DNA of 64,000 nucleotides from Tillus elongatus (Eukaryota > Arthropoda > Insecta > Coleoptera > Cleridae). Below, one piece after another: positions 1 through 9,678 of the stretch; the first letter of the stretch is position 1, and each line of letters starts with the position of its first letter. Position numbers and translations under genes: made by a program. Location: contig OZ023262.1 in NCBI GenBank assembly GCA_964006375.1, positions 51,595,222 to 51,659,221 of the forward strand. Reading direction: 5' to 3'. A model generated the notes under the pieces. That model saw only the letters and a list, made by a program, of their open reading frames with translations. It had not been told where the DNA came from and ran no database searches.

Positions 1-245
1 AATTTTCGTAAAAAATAAATAAAGCTCAATATATCCGTTATTATATAAGATATGAAGAAAATTTGTATATATTAATTATAGGGTGTCTTGAGCTACATCT
101 TAAAATAATATTTCTACAATCACAGGGTGGCCCATAAGTCGTTGGTGATACAAATTTCCTTTTTTTTTTAATCAATCACGCCTTATGTTATTGCATTTTT
201 GCATTTTCCATCGAAATATAATGCATGTTTGTACGAAAAGAAATT
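1..245 (+). repeat. HP-family flank module (module B)
   Basis: AT-rich non-coding module that recurs with the same order of short motifs (AAAGCTCAATATATCCG, GGCCCATAAGTCGTTGGTGA, CATCGAAATATAATGCATG) at about 40460-40683 and 44060-44420, and inverted at about 36500-36720. In each place it lies directly beside a hairpin box. No open frame is supported. I read it as the internal part of a longer HP-family element entering from the left edge. Confidence 0.6.
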
Positions 246-557
246 CTGGACGCAGCAAGTGCGTTATGGTAGCGAATTTTGATCAAATGTTTCATATTTG
301 AACAGCTCAATTTGCTATTAACCTATAAGGTTGACCAAGAAACGTGTTTTTTCGGGAACATTTTAAGTTAACTTTTGGAAATTTTTGTACATTTTCACAC
401 AATAAAGTTATTTTAATGGAACATGGCACATTGTTTTTACTATATAGGTTATATTGGTAACCAAATTTGATGCCTGCTCTCTTAAAAAAACACACATATT
501 TGTTATTAAAAATATTTTTATGAAAATTCACTACCATAACGCACTTGCTGCGTCCAG
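246..557. mobile_element. MITE-like foldback unit of the HP family
   Basis: 312-bp unit bounded by inverted repeats of about 35 bp. The left end reads CTGGACGCAGCAAGTGCG and continues through TTATGGTAGCGAATTTT; the right end is its reverse complement with a single C/T difference. Each end contains the stem-loop ACGCA-GCAAG-TGCGT (250-264 and 539-553). No coding capacity; the short open frame on the minus strand is not supported. Similar units lie at 36104-36393 and 40683-40970. Confidence 0.7.
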
Positions 558-751
558 AATTTTATTACTTAGAGAAATCTGTTTATTTGATTAGCTAATA
601 ATGTCATATATTTTATTTACAAAACAGTAGCTGCTGAGTGAACCTTTTTATCGTCGACAATCTCATTCCAGTTAACCTGTGAAATGTTTTTTAGAAGTTT
701 TTTGTCTATTTTGAAATAATTTTTGAGAGAAGGTTTCTGTTTTGGCACTGT

Positions 752-848
<97 letters not shown>

Positions 849-944
849 CTCTTTTCTGAATTGGAAATTTTATCAACTAGTTTAAAAATTATTTACAGTT
901 GAAACTTGCAAGAACGTATTTCATTCATTGTGATAATAAATGCA
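558..944. other. No gene seen; contains a (TA)n tract
   Basis: AT-rich spacer without a supported open frame. The (TA)n tract at 755-845 is listed separately. Confidence 0.6.
755..845. repeat. (TA)n microsatellite, 91 bp
   Basis: Uninterrupted AT dinucleotide tract, followed by AGAGCTCTTTTCTGAATTGG. It is the first of 26 such tracts in the window. Confidence 0.98.
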
Positions 945-1029
945 CTAATTAGTCAATTTTTCGTTAACAAAAAAAATAAATAAAAAACAAACCAAAACGT
1001 TCAAAAATGGAACCGGAAATTCACGTTCA

Positions 1030-1247
1030 GGATCCCGTTTTTTGTTGGACACTGAACCACTTTGTCGAAACTTTGCAACTAACTCCAAAATATATTTTCT
1101 GTTAACATGTCTGTTCGGATGTCGTTCATTAAACAAATTTGCTGTACGGTTGGCACAGTCATCGTTTTTGGAAAAAAGAGTATATATTTTAACTTTTTCT
1201 TCTACAGAATACATCATTGCGAAATAAATTTTCGGTAGTACTATCAA
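1030..1247 (-). pseudogene. Transposase N-terminal relic (DUF4817-type HTH)
   Basis: A minus-strand frame contains the pattern YSVEEKVKIYTLF, then a second helix region with FNERHPN and ELVAKFRQSGSVSNKKR. This is the layout of the DUF4817 helix-turn-helix that begins many arthropod mariner-like transposases (YS-EEKVEII, then F-YP, then LV-KF-TGSV). The two methionines just before YSVEEK are the likely original start. The frame runs on into unrelated sequence, and no DDE domain follows within the next kilobase, so this is a 5' fragment. A similar but separate fragment lies at 41069-41302. Confidence 0.6.
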
Positions 1248-1281
1248 ATATTAAACCGACCGATAAACTGAAATAATAAAC

Positions 1282-1389
1282 CGCATTTCTCTCATTCCGA
1301 TAAGGAATGTTCTGATAGTCAATTTTTTGTTTACAAACCAACAAAACATTGACTATCAGCACATTTCTTATCGGAATGAGTGAAATGCG
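1282..1389. repeat. Small foldback, 41-bp arms
   Basis: Positions 1282-1322 and 1349-1389 are near-perfect inverted repeats with a 26-bp loop. The arm core is CTCATTCCGATAAGGAATG, inverted as TTTCTTATCGGAATGAG. It overlaps the start of the 1341-1666 repeat, whose second copy at 2977 keeps only the right arm. Confidence 0.7.
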
Positions 1390-1664
1390 TTGTTGTATCT
1401 TCAACCGTCAATAATTTTTAAACGAGTTTATAAAACTTCAAAAAAAAAATAGTGTGCTGAATTCAGAAAAAAAGAGCTTTCAAATCAACCCATGTTCCCT
1501 ATTAACATATAAGGGTTGTTATCACCACCCTCAACGGGTTGATGTGACAAGGTTGAGTTTTATGTCAAAACATGTCCCCCTCAATATTAAAATTGACGTG
1601 TTTCAGCGTTTATAAAAAAAATTCTCTGAACGCAAATCGGTCTGTTTCGTTTTCAATGCGCCAT

Positions 1665-1666
<2 letters not shown>
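1341..1666 (+). repeat. 330-bp direct repeat, copy 1
   Basis: Closely similar to 2977-3317, and both end in TTCAATGCGCCA followed at once by (TA)n. Shared marks are GTGTGCTGAATTCAG, GTTATCACCACCCT and GTGTTTCAGCG. A diverged relative lies near 51640-51785. Non-coding and unclassified. Confidence 0.75.

Positions 1667-1740
<74 letters not shown>
1667..1740. repeat. (TA)n microsatellite, 74 bp
   Basis: Perfect TA tract immediately after the 1341-1666 repeat, in the same position as the tract after copy 2. Confidence 0.98.
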
Positions 1741-1741
<1 letters not shown>

Positions 1742-2976
1742 TAATAGTGATTCTTTAGAGTTACCTAATTACATCATACCAGCTAAGCCTATCGCTATTT
1801 CTTCACGGTATGAATACATAGAAACACTACATATTCCAGTCTGTCATGATTAACATGAAAACAAAAGATGTCTTGACAATTAGCGGTGAAGACAGCCAAT
1901 TATTATTGAGAGGGGTAGCTCTCTACTAGCAGCATAGTAGATGTTTTGTTAGACACACCATACACGGATTTACCATGTATTACGTAGAGCTTCAGTATCA
2001 GACTATCAGACTTGATGGGGTATAACATTCTAAACACAACACGGCAATAACCCTGTACAAATTAGTCTGGGTATGTGTATGTGTGCGTGTGTGTATACTA
2101 TGTGTGTGTGGGTGTGTGCGCATTTGTGTGAGTTATAAGTTCTCTGATATCTCCCCCGTCAGGGCACTATTGTTCATCACTGCCGTATCTGGAGCTACTG
2201 GCTTCAACAATACCTACAATACAAGCTGTATTTCGTATCGTCTGTTCATTGAAAAGCTTGCAGTGGTGGTAATGTCCTTTCTTGCCTTAGCTCCTCGAGC
2301 TATACTTTCAGTTTCGTTTGTGTTTATTTGTTTGAGGAAAAATAATTGATGTGAGTGTGTTTAAGCAAAGCTAAATATAGAATATAAATGTTTGAATTTG
2401 TAGTCTCAAAAAGATCATGAAACGCCATATTACTCGATTTTCAATGGATCGATTTTGCTCAAAAGTAATCCGAACCGTTCGTTAGTGGTTCGTTGGCTAC
2501 ACGTGTGCAAAATTTTAAGTCTATAGCTCGATTCGTTCAAAAGTTGTCGAGGAGCTAACATATAGACCGACAATAATTAGTTTCCTTCGCAAATCAGACT
2601 TTTTACAACGTTTGAGTTATAAGAAAATTTCCAGATTTTCCGTTCCCCTTACCAAACTTTAATTTAACAGTGCATTAAGTGTGAACATGCATATTTAGGT
2701 CTGTGGCCCAAATTGTCATGTGAAAAGATTATTTATATAATAAAAAGTCCTGACGCAGCAAGTGCTGTATGGTAATGACTTTTCATTCAAAGTTGTTAAT
2801 CAAAAAATTAATTAAAATAAATAAAAACAGCTATCTGACCAATCGGAAACAAGTAGTTCTTATTGATAATATGAATTCCCTCGCTCCAACAATATATCCC
2901 GTATACACAGTACAGCAAGAGAGAAGCTGTGGAAAGAAAGCTAGCAAGCGAAAACAACTACACCCCTGACAACCTG
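1741..2976. other. Unassigned repeat-like DNA; GT-rich patch and one hairpin box
   Basis: No supported gene. A GT-rich patch (runs of GTGTGT) covers about 2065-2135. A degenerate HP hairpin box lies at 2753-2767 (CTGACGCAGCAAGTGCTG). The rest contains motifs such as CTATAGCTCGATTCGTTC that look like diverged repeat sequence. Short open frames here have no recognisable domain. Confidence 0.5.
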
Positions 2977-3315
2977 ACAAAATATTGACTATCAGCACAT
3001 TTCTTATCGGAATGAGTGAAATGCGTTTTTGCATCTTTAACTGTGAATAATTTTTAAACGAGTTGATAAAACTTCACAGAAAATTAGTGTGCTGAATTCA
3101 GAAAAGCAAGAGCTTTCAAATGATGTAACACTCGACCCATGTTCCCTATTTAAAATATAAGAGTTGTTATCACCACCCTTATGGGTTGATGTGACAAAGT
3201 TGAGTTTTATCCCAAAACATGTTCCCCTCAATATTAAAATTGACTGACGTGTTTCAGCGTTTCTTAAAAAAAATTCTCTGGACGCAAATCGGTCTGTTTC
3301 GTTTTCAATGCGCCA

Positions 3316-3317
<2 letters not shown>
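2977..3317 (+). repeat. 330-bp direct repeat, copy 2
   Basis: Second copy of the 1341-1666 repeat, with small indels (for example an extra block around 3120-3135). It is again followed directly by (TA)n. Confidence 0.75.

Positions 3318-3411
<94 letters not shown>
3318..3411. repeat. (TA)n microsatellite, one phase break
   Basis: TA tract of 94 bp with one AA phase slip near 3377. Confidence 0.97.
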
Positions 3412-3413
<2 letters not shown>

Positions 3414-3592
3414 CCCCTACACTGATAACGAAGCAGGTAGACGGAACGACATATATAAGACAAGACTTGTAACGAACTGCCAGATCTCTCTGAGGCCTAG
3501 GGTTGAACACACTGAGACCTCACAGACGATCTCCGGCGAGATTTGGGGAGTAGGCAGATTGAGGTCCCGTAATCGAGCTACAACAACCCAAC

Positions 3593-3942
3593 CCACCTTT
3601 GTCCACCGCTCTAAGGAGTAGGCAGATTGAGGCCTTAGAGTGTCATTACATATTTCCTTTACCTACCTTTGTCCACCACTCCAAGGAGTATGCAGATTGA
3701 GGCCTTAGAGTGTCCTTACATATTTCCTTTACCCACCTTTGTACACCACTCTAAGGAGTAGGCAGATTGAGGCCTTAGAGTGTCCTTACATATTTCCTTT
3801 ACCCACCTTTGTGCACCACTCTAAGGAGTAGGCATATTGAGGCCTTAGAGTGTTCTTACATATTTTCTTTACCCACCTTTGTCCACCACTCTAAGGAGTA
3901 GGTAGATTGAGGCCTTAGAGTGTCCTTACATATTTCCTTTAC
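3593..3942 (+). repeat. Five tandem 70-bp units
   Basis: Units start at 3593, 3663, 3733, 3803 and 3873. Each contains CCACCTTTGT, CACTCTAAGGAGTAGGCAG and TTGAGGCCTTAGAGTGT. Units differ at only a few positions. Confidence 0.95.
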
Positions 3943-3990
3943 CTCTTGAAAATGGCTCCAAAACAGGAGCCGAAACGTCGATTTTCCATA
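3943..3990 (+). ncRNA. Hammerhead-ribozyme-like core (GGCTCC type)
   Basis: A 6-bp helix GGCTCC...GGAGCC (3954-3959 with 3966-3971) is followed by GAAAC (3972-3976), matching helix II plus the GAAA box of a hammerhead. The expected CTGATGA box is replaced by CTTGAAAAT, so this copy is probably inactive or a variant. A related inverted core is at 37840-37875. Confidence 0.35.
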
Positions 3991-4024
3991 AATTCTGGAC
4001 GCGGTTCAACCCGAGAACTAAGTA

Positions 4025-4028
<4 letters not shown>

Positions 4029-4105
<77 letters not shown>
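4029..4105. repeat. (TA)n microsatellite, 77 bp
   Basis: Perfect TA tract between the Penelope-type block and TCACTAAGTG. Confidence 0.98.
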
Positions 4106-4108
<3 letters not shown>

Positions 4109-4346
4109 TAAGTGTGATAATAATAAACATTGTATGAATTCTAGGTTGCCAGGTAATGTATGTCAGGTTAATGATTGAGACCTTTACCAGAGATGCCGAA
4201 AAAGAGCGTGGAAATGATCATAACGGATTTTGGGTAGAGGGAACTTCCGGTATATAAACAGTGAAAGTGTGTTTGTTTGAACAACCTTCAAGCGTCTAGA
4301 CCAAGTACTTGCACATACTATAAACACAGTTGTAGTCGTCAAACGC
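4106..4346. other. Left flank of the Harbinger insertion, likely Penelope-type repeat
   Basis: No gene. The motif order AACCTTC, AGTACTTGC and TACTATAAACACAGTT resembles AACCTCC, AGTACCCGCC and ATATAAATACAGTTTT upstream of the hammerhead-like core near 37600-37660. This supports insertion of the Harbinger element into a Penelope-type terminal repeat. Confidence 0.4.
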
Positions 4347-4573
4347 TTAAGCCGGGTCCGGACTATGTAACAAAACAGGTTAAATAACAAAGTTATAAAA
4401 CTTTGTTGTATAACACGCCCGAACTTGTCTAGACTTGAAAATATGTTATTGAAACATTTAATCCGGCACCGGCGTTTGGTTAGTTTAGTAGCGCAAGAAG
4501 CGTCGCCTTGTACCATCGTGAGTGATTTTGCTTTCCTCCGTCCACGTGGAGTTATATTTATTATATTTACGCG

Positions 4574-5615
4574 ATGGAACGGTCAAAAGAAGTGACCACT
4601 CATTTAATTAAGCTATTTCGCGAGCAACGCGTATTATGGGAGCCTGCGTATATGCACTTCAAAAATAGGAATAGAAAACACGACGCATGGACTGAACTAG
4701 GTGCAGAATTAAATACAGATGCAAGTGAAGTGAAAAAACATGCGGGTGCTTATTGGGCAATTTCAGCGAGAATTGAAAAAAGTTAAGAGTGACGATGGAG
4801 CCGATGCTCCTTATAAAACAAAGTGGAGCGAGATGAGTTTGATGTATATGGTGAATACGTAGCGAACACCTTGCGGAATCTCAAAAACAAATCGGTTTTA
4901 GCCTACAGGAAATATGACATAAATAATAGTCTCTATCGAGCAGAGATGGCTGACGTATCTCAAAATACACCTGACCCATTCACCACTCCGTTCGCTACAC
5001 GTATGACTGCGGCTTCACCAGTTACTCCAATTCAAACAGATACTGACAGCCAATCATACGATTCACCTGAGCCAGCCACCACTCCGTCCGCTGCACCTGA
5101 ATCCGCTGCTTCACCAGTTCAAACAGACATACAATACACCTGGGCCATCCACCATTCCATCCACTACATCTAGGTCCGCTGCTTCACCAGTTCAAAGAGA
5201 CATTGGCACTCAATCATACAATACACCTGGGCCATCCACCATTCCATCCACTACATCTAGGTCCGTTGCTTCACCAGTTCAAACAGACATTGGCACTCAA
5301 TCATACAATACACCTGGGCCATCCACCATTCCATCCACTACATCTAGGTCCGCTGCTTCACCAGTTCAAACAGACATTGGCACTCAATCATACAATACAC
5401 CTGGGCCATCCACCATTCCATCCACTACATCTAGGTCCGCTGCTTCACCAGTTCGAACAGACATTGGCACTCAATCATACAATACACCTGGGCCATCCAC
5501 CATTCCATCCACTACATCTAGGTCCGTTGCTTCACCAGTTACACCATTTCAAACAGATAGTGAAGACAATATTGAGGATGAATTAAGCATTATACAAATT
5601 TTACTGAAATTATAA
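4574..5615 (+). pseudogene. Harbinger-associated MADF/Myb-like protein, frameshifted
   Basis: Second gene of PIF/Harbinger elements, a DNA-binding partner that helps bring the transposase to the nucleus and element ends. The start ATG at 4574 opens a MADF-like domain (TTHLIKLFREQRVLWEP, later DAWTELGAEL) of about 70 residues. A frameshift near 4770 moves reading to the frame covering 4823-5173. A tail rich in Pro, Thr and Ser then carries 29-residue repeats encoded by an 87-bp tandem. The first repeat lacks 14 bp, which breaks the frame again. The final frame ends SEDNIEDELSIIQILLKL before a stop at 5613-5615. At least two frame breaks make it non-functional as read. Confidence 0.7.
5103..5556 (+). 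repeat. 87-bp in-frame tandem repeats
   Basis: Full units start at 5176, 5263, 5350 and 5437. A partial copy starts at 5524, and a first unit at 5103 is 73 bp because 14 bp are missing. 87 bp is 29 codons, and units read SAASPVQTDIGTQSYNTPGP and onward in the true frame. Near-identity points to recent expansion. Confidence 0.95.
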
Positions 5616-5675
5616 AAGTGTCCTGTATGAATTTCTGAAATTGAATGAATAGAAAGGTTTAAAAAGTATACTCAC

Positions 5676-6137
5676 CTTGATTCTGTAGTTCAAACAGTTA
5701 AAAAGAGCATCACAAACTTCTGGTACAATATTCGAAAGACTTTGCTTAAAAAATTTAAAGAAATAGCTTAAAATTTGGTAGCTATCTCCACTTGCTAAGA
5801 ATCTCAACGTATCTGCTAATCTTTCTTTTACAGGGATTGCATCTCGAAATGTTGTGTCCTTCGTGCCTATTTTATGGCCGATTTTGTTGATAAGGTATTC
5901 AAAATCAGAACTTGTCATCCTTAAGAAGTTTTCAGAACTACCATCACATTTAATGTCTCCTGTCAATGGGTCTATGTCATCTATTGCAAGATCAGCTAAA
6001 AGAGCTGTACCATCATATTTTTCTTGGACGTTTAACGATGGCCATACCCAAAATCTTCGTTTAGACTTAACACGTCGCCTAGACAAAATTACACAAGCTG
6101 CTGCTGCCATAATTACCTCCTCTACGTTTGACGTCAT
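5676..6137 (-). pseudogene. PIF/Harbinger transposase, N-terminal exon only
   Basis: The minus-strand frame from an ATG at 6137 gives about 154 residues: a basic stretch with RRRVKSKRRFWVWP, then SSDFEYLINKIG, then RLADTLRFLASGDSYQ, and NIVPEVCDAL. These are standard landmarks of the region before the DDE_4 catalytic domain. The frame meets a consensus splice donor, GTGAGT (complement of 5670-5675), right after NYRIK, so this is probably a real exon 1. Only about 60 bp separate it from the end of the MADF gene, so the catalytic exon is deleted. Confidence 0.8.
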
Positions 6138-6299
6138 TTCACATACTACCAGCTGAAAAGTTATGTACACTATTTTGTTTTGTTATATAATCTGGATGCT
6201 CCTGTTATATTATAACAAGTTACACCATAAAGTTGTATAACAATTTTGTTGTACAACTTTGTTATTTAATCTGTTTTGTTACATAGTCTGGGCCCGGCT

Positions 6300-6420
6300 T
6301 TAGAATTCTTTATCCTCTGTGGTGACGTTAACTTGGTTAGTGAAACGATCGTTAGGTTTTTAAAATGTGTTGTGATTTGGTCCGCTAGGTGACCTTTTTC
6401 TATAGATACTCACTAAAAAT
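6300..6420 (+). repeat. Penelope-type repeat with decayed hammerhead-like core
   Basis: After the TTA, the sequence reads CCTCTGTGGTGACGTTAACT, then GGTTAGTGAAACGATCGTTA, then GTGTTGTGATTTGG. This is a decayed form of the CTGATGA...GAAACGATCGT block seen intact at 21701 and 25964. Confidence 0.6.
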
Positions 6421-6830
6421 TATCAATAAACTTGTGTAGAATAAAATATATTCAGCTACCTCGCATTTTCCTACTAATATAACTTGATCTGGTAGCTGCT
6501 TAGCACCACAAGCCAGGACACAGCAGTAGTTATTAGAGTTGTAATCTCGCGGTAGCAGGCTGGACGGTTGTCGTATTTTATGTACAACTGGTTTTACAGT
6601 CCGCCTCGGACAATACGGTACCTCGTTTAATTTATTATCCTGTTACAAGTTTTTATTTCATTACTCTCCTACAAGCCGTAAGCCGTGTGTCGTACACCGT
6701 GGCCACTCGAATGCCGGTTACAGTCACGAATTTTCTTTCTCTTTTTGTTCCGCTGATTGGACAAGTGCATTGTAATTAATCATACGTCGATAAATAAAAA
6801 TCCAATCACGATCTGTAATCTGAAAAACAA
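6421..6830. other. No gene seen
   Basis: Unassigned sequence, somewhat less AT-rich than its surroundings. No supported open frame or repeat match within the window. Confidence 0.5.
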
Positions 6831-7535
6831 AAAAAGTCTGGGCGCAGCAAGTGCGTTATGGTAGTGAATTTTCATTAAAATGTTTTCAATAGCAAATTTG
6901 TCATTTTTTAAGCACCGATCAAATTTGATTCCCAGTATAACCTATATAGTAGAAACAATGTACCATATTTTATCAAATAAGTTTTTCCACAAAACTCTCA
7001 AAAAGTTTTTGGCATGAAAATTTACAAACAGTTTTTCCACAAAAATCCGAACACATTTTTCTAAATAACGTATTAAACATTTATTATTATGCACTTCACT
7101 TCCGAAACACAAAATACAAGCTGTTCTATTTAAAACAACTGAGTTACGACGGTTCGATTTTTTTAAAATTCAGTCACCATTTGAGATCGTCCTGTATACG
7201 ACATCTCGATTTTGTAATGCAAGAATGTAGACAAAAACCTATCTGAATGCGTCATTTGCATGAGACTCCGATCTGGTAAGATGCAGCTCTGGGTACCCTA
7301 TAATTAACGTATACCATTCTTTCTCGCATCTTGTATAATAACAGTAATATTGACCTTTACCGTAGAAATACGTCACCCTGTATATATTTAAACAGATAAA
7401 AACTAAAACTAACCCCGGATATGGGTCCTAGGGGAACTAGTTCCCGCTGATTTGAAAAATATTTGAAAAATTTAAAAGTCACGGTCTCCTCATAAACGAA
7501 TTTATTCTACGAAAATTTGCTAAAAATTATAGACA
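6831..7535 (-). mobile_element. HP-family element with unexpanded TA site
   Basis: Read on the minus strand it starts with the stem-loop TAGCAAATTTTCGTAGAATA, passes CCTAGGACCCATATCCGGGG, and ends at the hairpin box 6842-6856 after AGTCTGGGCGCAGC on the plus strand. Where other copies have long (TA)n, this one has only CTGTATATATTTAAACAG near 7378-7395. It may show the pre-expansion state. Confidence 0.6.
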
Positions 7536-8197
7536 ATCCATAAAGTCTATAACTAAAACTACTGCTGCAGCCTCAGAGAAAGTGTCTATTGAAAATGAAT
7601 TTTCTGGAAACATGTTAGTAAAGCGAAGGACAATGACGGTTGAAGCTAAAACTTAATGACTTGTAAAACACACTTCTTGCGATATTTTCTCTACATATCT
7701 CGTATTGGCTTTAGGTTCTTTGCATAAAAGTTGCCAATTTTGACGTTTCCAATCACGACTTTGACGTTTTAAGAGGAAAAGTTATCAAATTTTAAAAGTT
7801 TTTTTTTTGCATTTCTTAACCTTTTTGCACCAAACACTTGGCCTTTGTAACATATACAACGTTTTGTTAACCACACAAAATATTTAGCTTTTGTACGTTT
7901 ATCTGGTAATCAGTGGCACCCAATTTTTTTCTCAGATGTCTATAACTTTTTTTTCTTTCAACCTATAGATCTAGATGTTGGTACATAGTTTACTTTCTGT
8001 GACGTAATTCGGCGCACCAAATTTGGTTGACATAGCCGTGTTACTTCCGGAGATATAACAATTTTCAGAAAGAAAACACAAAACTTTCCAGGAAAACTGG
8101 ACTAATTTTCCTGGCTAACGAACTTCTCCAAGCCATTTGCAAAAGGAAGATTGAAATCGGCCCATTATTTTTTGAGTTATTGGTGTGATACACACAC

Positions 8198-8295
<98 letters not shown>

Positions 8296-8430
8296 ATAAA
8301 AGTCAAACTCACCCTGGATATAGGTTCTAGGGGGGATAGTTCGCGCTCATTTGGGGAATTTTTTTCAAAAGTCGAGATCTTCTCATAAGTGAATTTTATT
8401 TAAGAAAAATCACTAGAAACAGCTACTGTT
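7536..8430 (-). mobile_element. HP-family element carrying a (TA)n tract
   Basis: The element's 5' part (AGTGAATTTTATTTAAGAAA stem-loop near 8390, CCTAGAACCTATATCCAGGG) lies right of the TA tract. Left of it lie the conserved AATAATGGGCCGATTTC and GAGAAGTTCGTTAGCC blocks and a module with TTGACGTTT and AAATATTTAGC. That module recurs near 36900, 43600 and 48850. No coding frame. Confidence 0.6.
8201..8292. repeat. (TA)n microsatellite, 92 bp
   Basis: Perfect TA tract at the standard internal position of the HP family, after ACACACAGA. Confidence 0.98.
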
Positions 8431-9120
8431 TGTCGTCTTAATAACGTTTAAAAGACTTAATGATCAATAGGTCTTAAATAGTTAATTTTTTTAGAAAAAT
8501 TTCACTAACGGGGAGATCCCGACTTTTGAATTTTGAAAAATTTTTTTAAATGAGTGCCAACTAGCACCCATTTCTTTAACCTAAAATTTTCCATATACGA
8601 CATGAAGAGTAAGTAATAACGAAAATTTACTAAAAACTAAAAGTAAACAATAAGTACCTTCTTTTTAGATTCTAAGGTATTAGCTGAGTCTTATTATTTG
8701 CTTATGACGTATGTAAACAATGAAGAAGAAGAAGATAACATCGATTCGACTCCTCCCACAGCTTGCAAAATAACAAATGACAATGACAGATTTAACTAGG
8801 AGAGGGCGATGGGTATTAAATACCTTGAAGAACGGGAAGCTTAATATTTATACATAATAAAACGTGGTTCTAGATTGCCTTTAAACAAATTGAATCACTC
8901 ACATTAAATTTTTTATTTATTACTATGTATTTTTCTGTTATCTTCAAATTCAGATGACAATTTTGGCAAATGGCAACCCTGCTGATTGTTTATTGTAACA
9001 TATTATGTAGCCTGTTCGTTTGAAGTTTGATTTGGAGCATTTGTTTGCAATAACAGCCTAACCCTGATATATCTGTCTGACCCTGTATAACACTACAGCG
9101 GTAATTTCAGGTCATATCAT
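8431..9120. other. No gene; an HP 5'-end fragment and unassigned DNA
   Basis: About 8490-8580 resembles an HP 5' end in plus orientation (TCACTAACGGGGAGATCCCG, then AAATGAGTGCCAACTAGCAC). The remainder shows no supported feature apart from a short GAAGAAGAAGAAG run near 8725. Confidence 0.5.
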
Positions 9121-9413
9121 TATTTATTTATTTATTTATTTGGTTATAACCCACAATTTACTGAACCGATTAAGTTCAAATTTAGTAGAGAGGACAACTG
9201 ATACGATATATACGTGCGCGTAAAGTTTTAGTTTTATACTTTTAGTCATTTAAAAGATCTTCCGTTTTTAAACAGTTTTTTGCATTTTTTTGAAAGTATG
9301 TGAGTGTCAAAACTGTCTAACGAACTCATCCAAGCTATTAACAAAATGAAGCGAATTGCCAACTTTAGTTTCGATTGGTAAAGTATTTTTTTAGTTATCG
9401 GTTGGATACATAC
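9121..9413 (-). mobile_element. HP-family element, left part, split by a LINE
   Basis: Begins near an (ATTT)5 run. It carries the HP internal blocks AACGAACTCATCCAAGC and AGTTATCGGTTGGATACATA, and then stops exactly where other copies continue into (TA)n. The missing part reappears at 14677-14890, beyond the LINE. Confidence 0.7.
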
Positions 9414-9678
9414 ATCAGAGTTTGTAGGTGTTTTACCAGTCGTTGCTTATAAGATGGTTGTTTTGTCTGGAATTTTAGGGAGTTAATTATTAAGTTTGGA
9501 TGGAAGTAATTACTCTCACTACACCACGTACGAGTTGCTGAGAATCAATGTGCAGAGAATAGGCGATACATGTGAGTGACACAAAAACCCATATTGCTTT
9601 GTGTTTTATTTTGCGTCGTGTTTGACAGTGGTATCTTTTACTGATAACATATTTAGCTAAAGGTCTTCATACACGGAA

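Larger units (their letters stand above)
3420..4028 (+). mobile_element. Penelope-like terminal repeat relic with tandem units and hammerhead-like core
   Basis: The block holds GAGATTTGGGGAGTAGGCAG, then five 70-bp units (3593-3942), then a hammerhead-like core (3943-3990), then (TA)n. The reverse complement of the same order is seen near 37800-38030 with a single repeat unit, next to another Penelope relic. This supports a shared Penelope-like terminal region. No open frame is supported. Confidence 0.5.
4350..6299. mobile_element. PIF/Harbinger DNA transposon, internally deleted
   Basis: The left end AGCCGGGTCCGGACTATG and the right end, read inverted (AGCCGGGCCCAGACTATG), form a TIR of about 45 bp. 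It is flanked on both sides by TTA (4347-4349 and 6300-6302), the 3-bp TWA target duplication typical of PIF/Harbinger. It carries the two expected genes facing each other: a MADF/Myb-like gene on the plus strand and a transposase exon on the minus strand. Only the N-terminal exon of the transposase remains. It sits in a Penelope-type terminal repeat, whose sequence resumes after the right TTA. Confidence 0.88.

Noticed and set aside
5203..5586. Open frame with repeated NHTIHLGHPPFHPLH-like units
   Set aside because: Wrong frame of the 87-bp tandem; the frame continuous with the MADF gene reads SAASPVQTDIG and onward.
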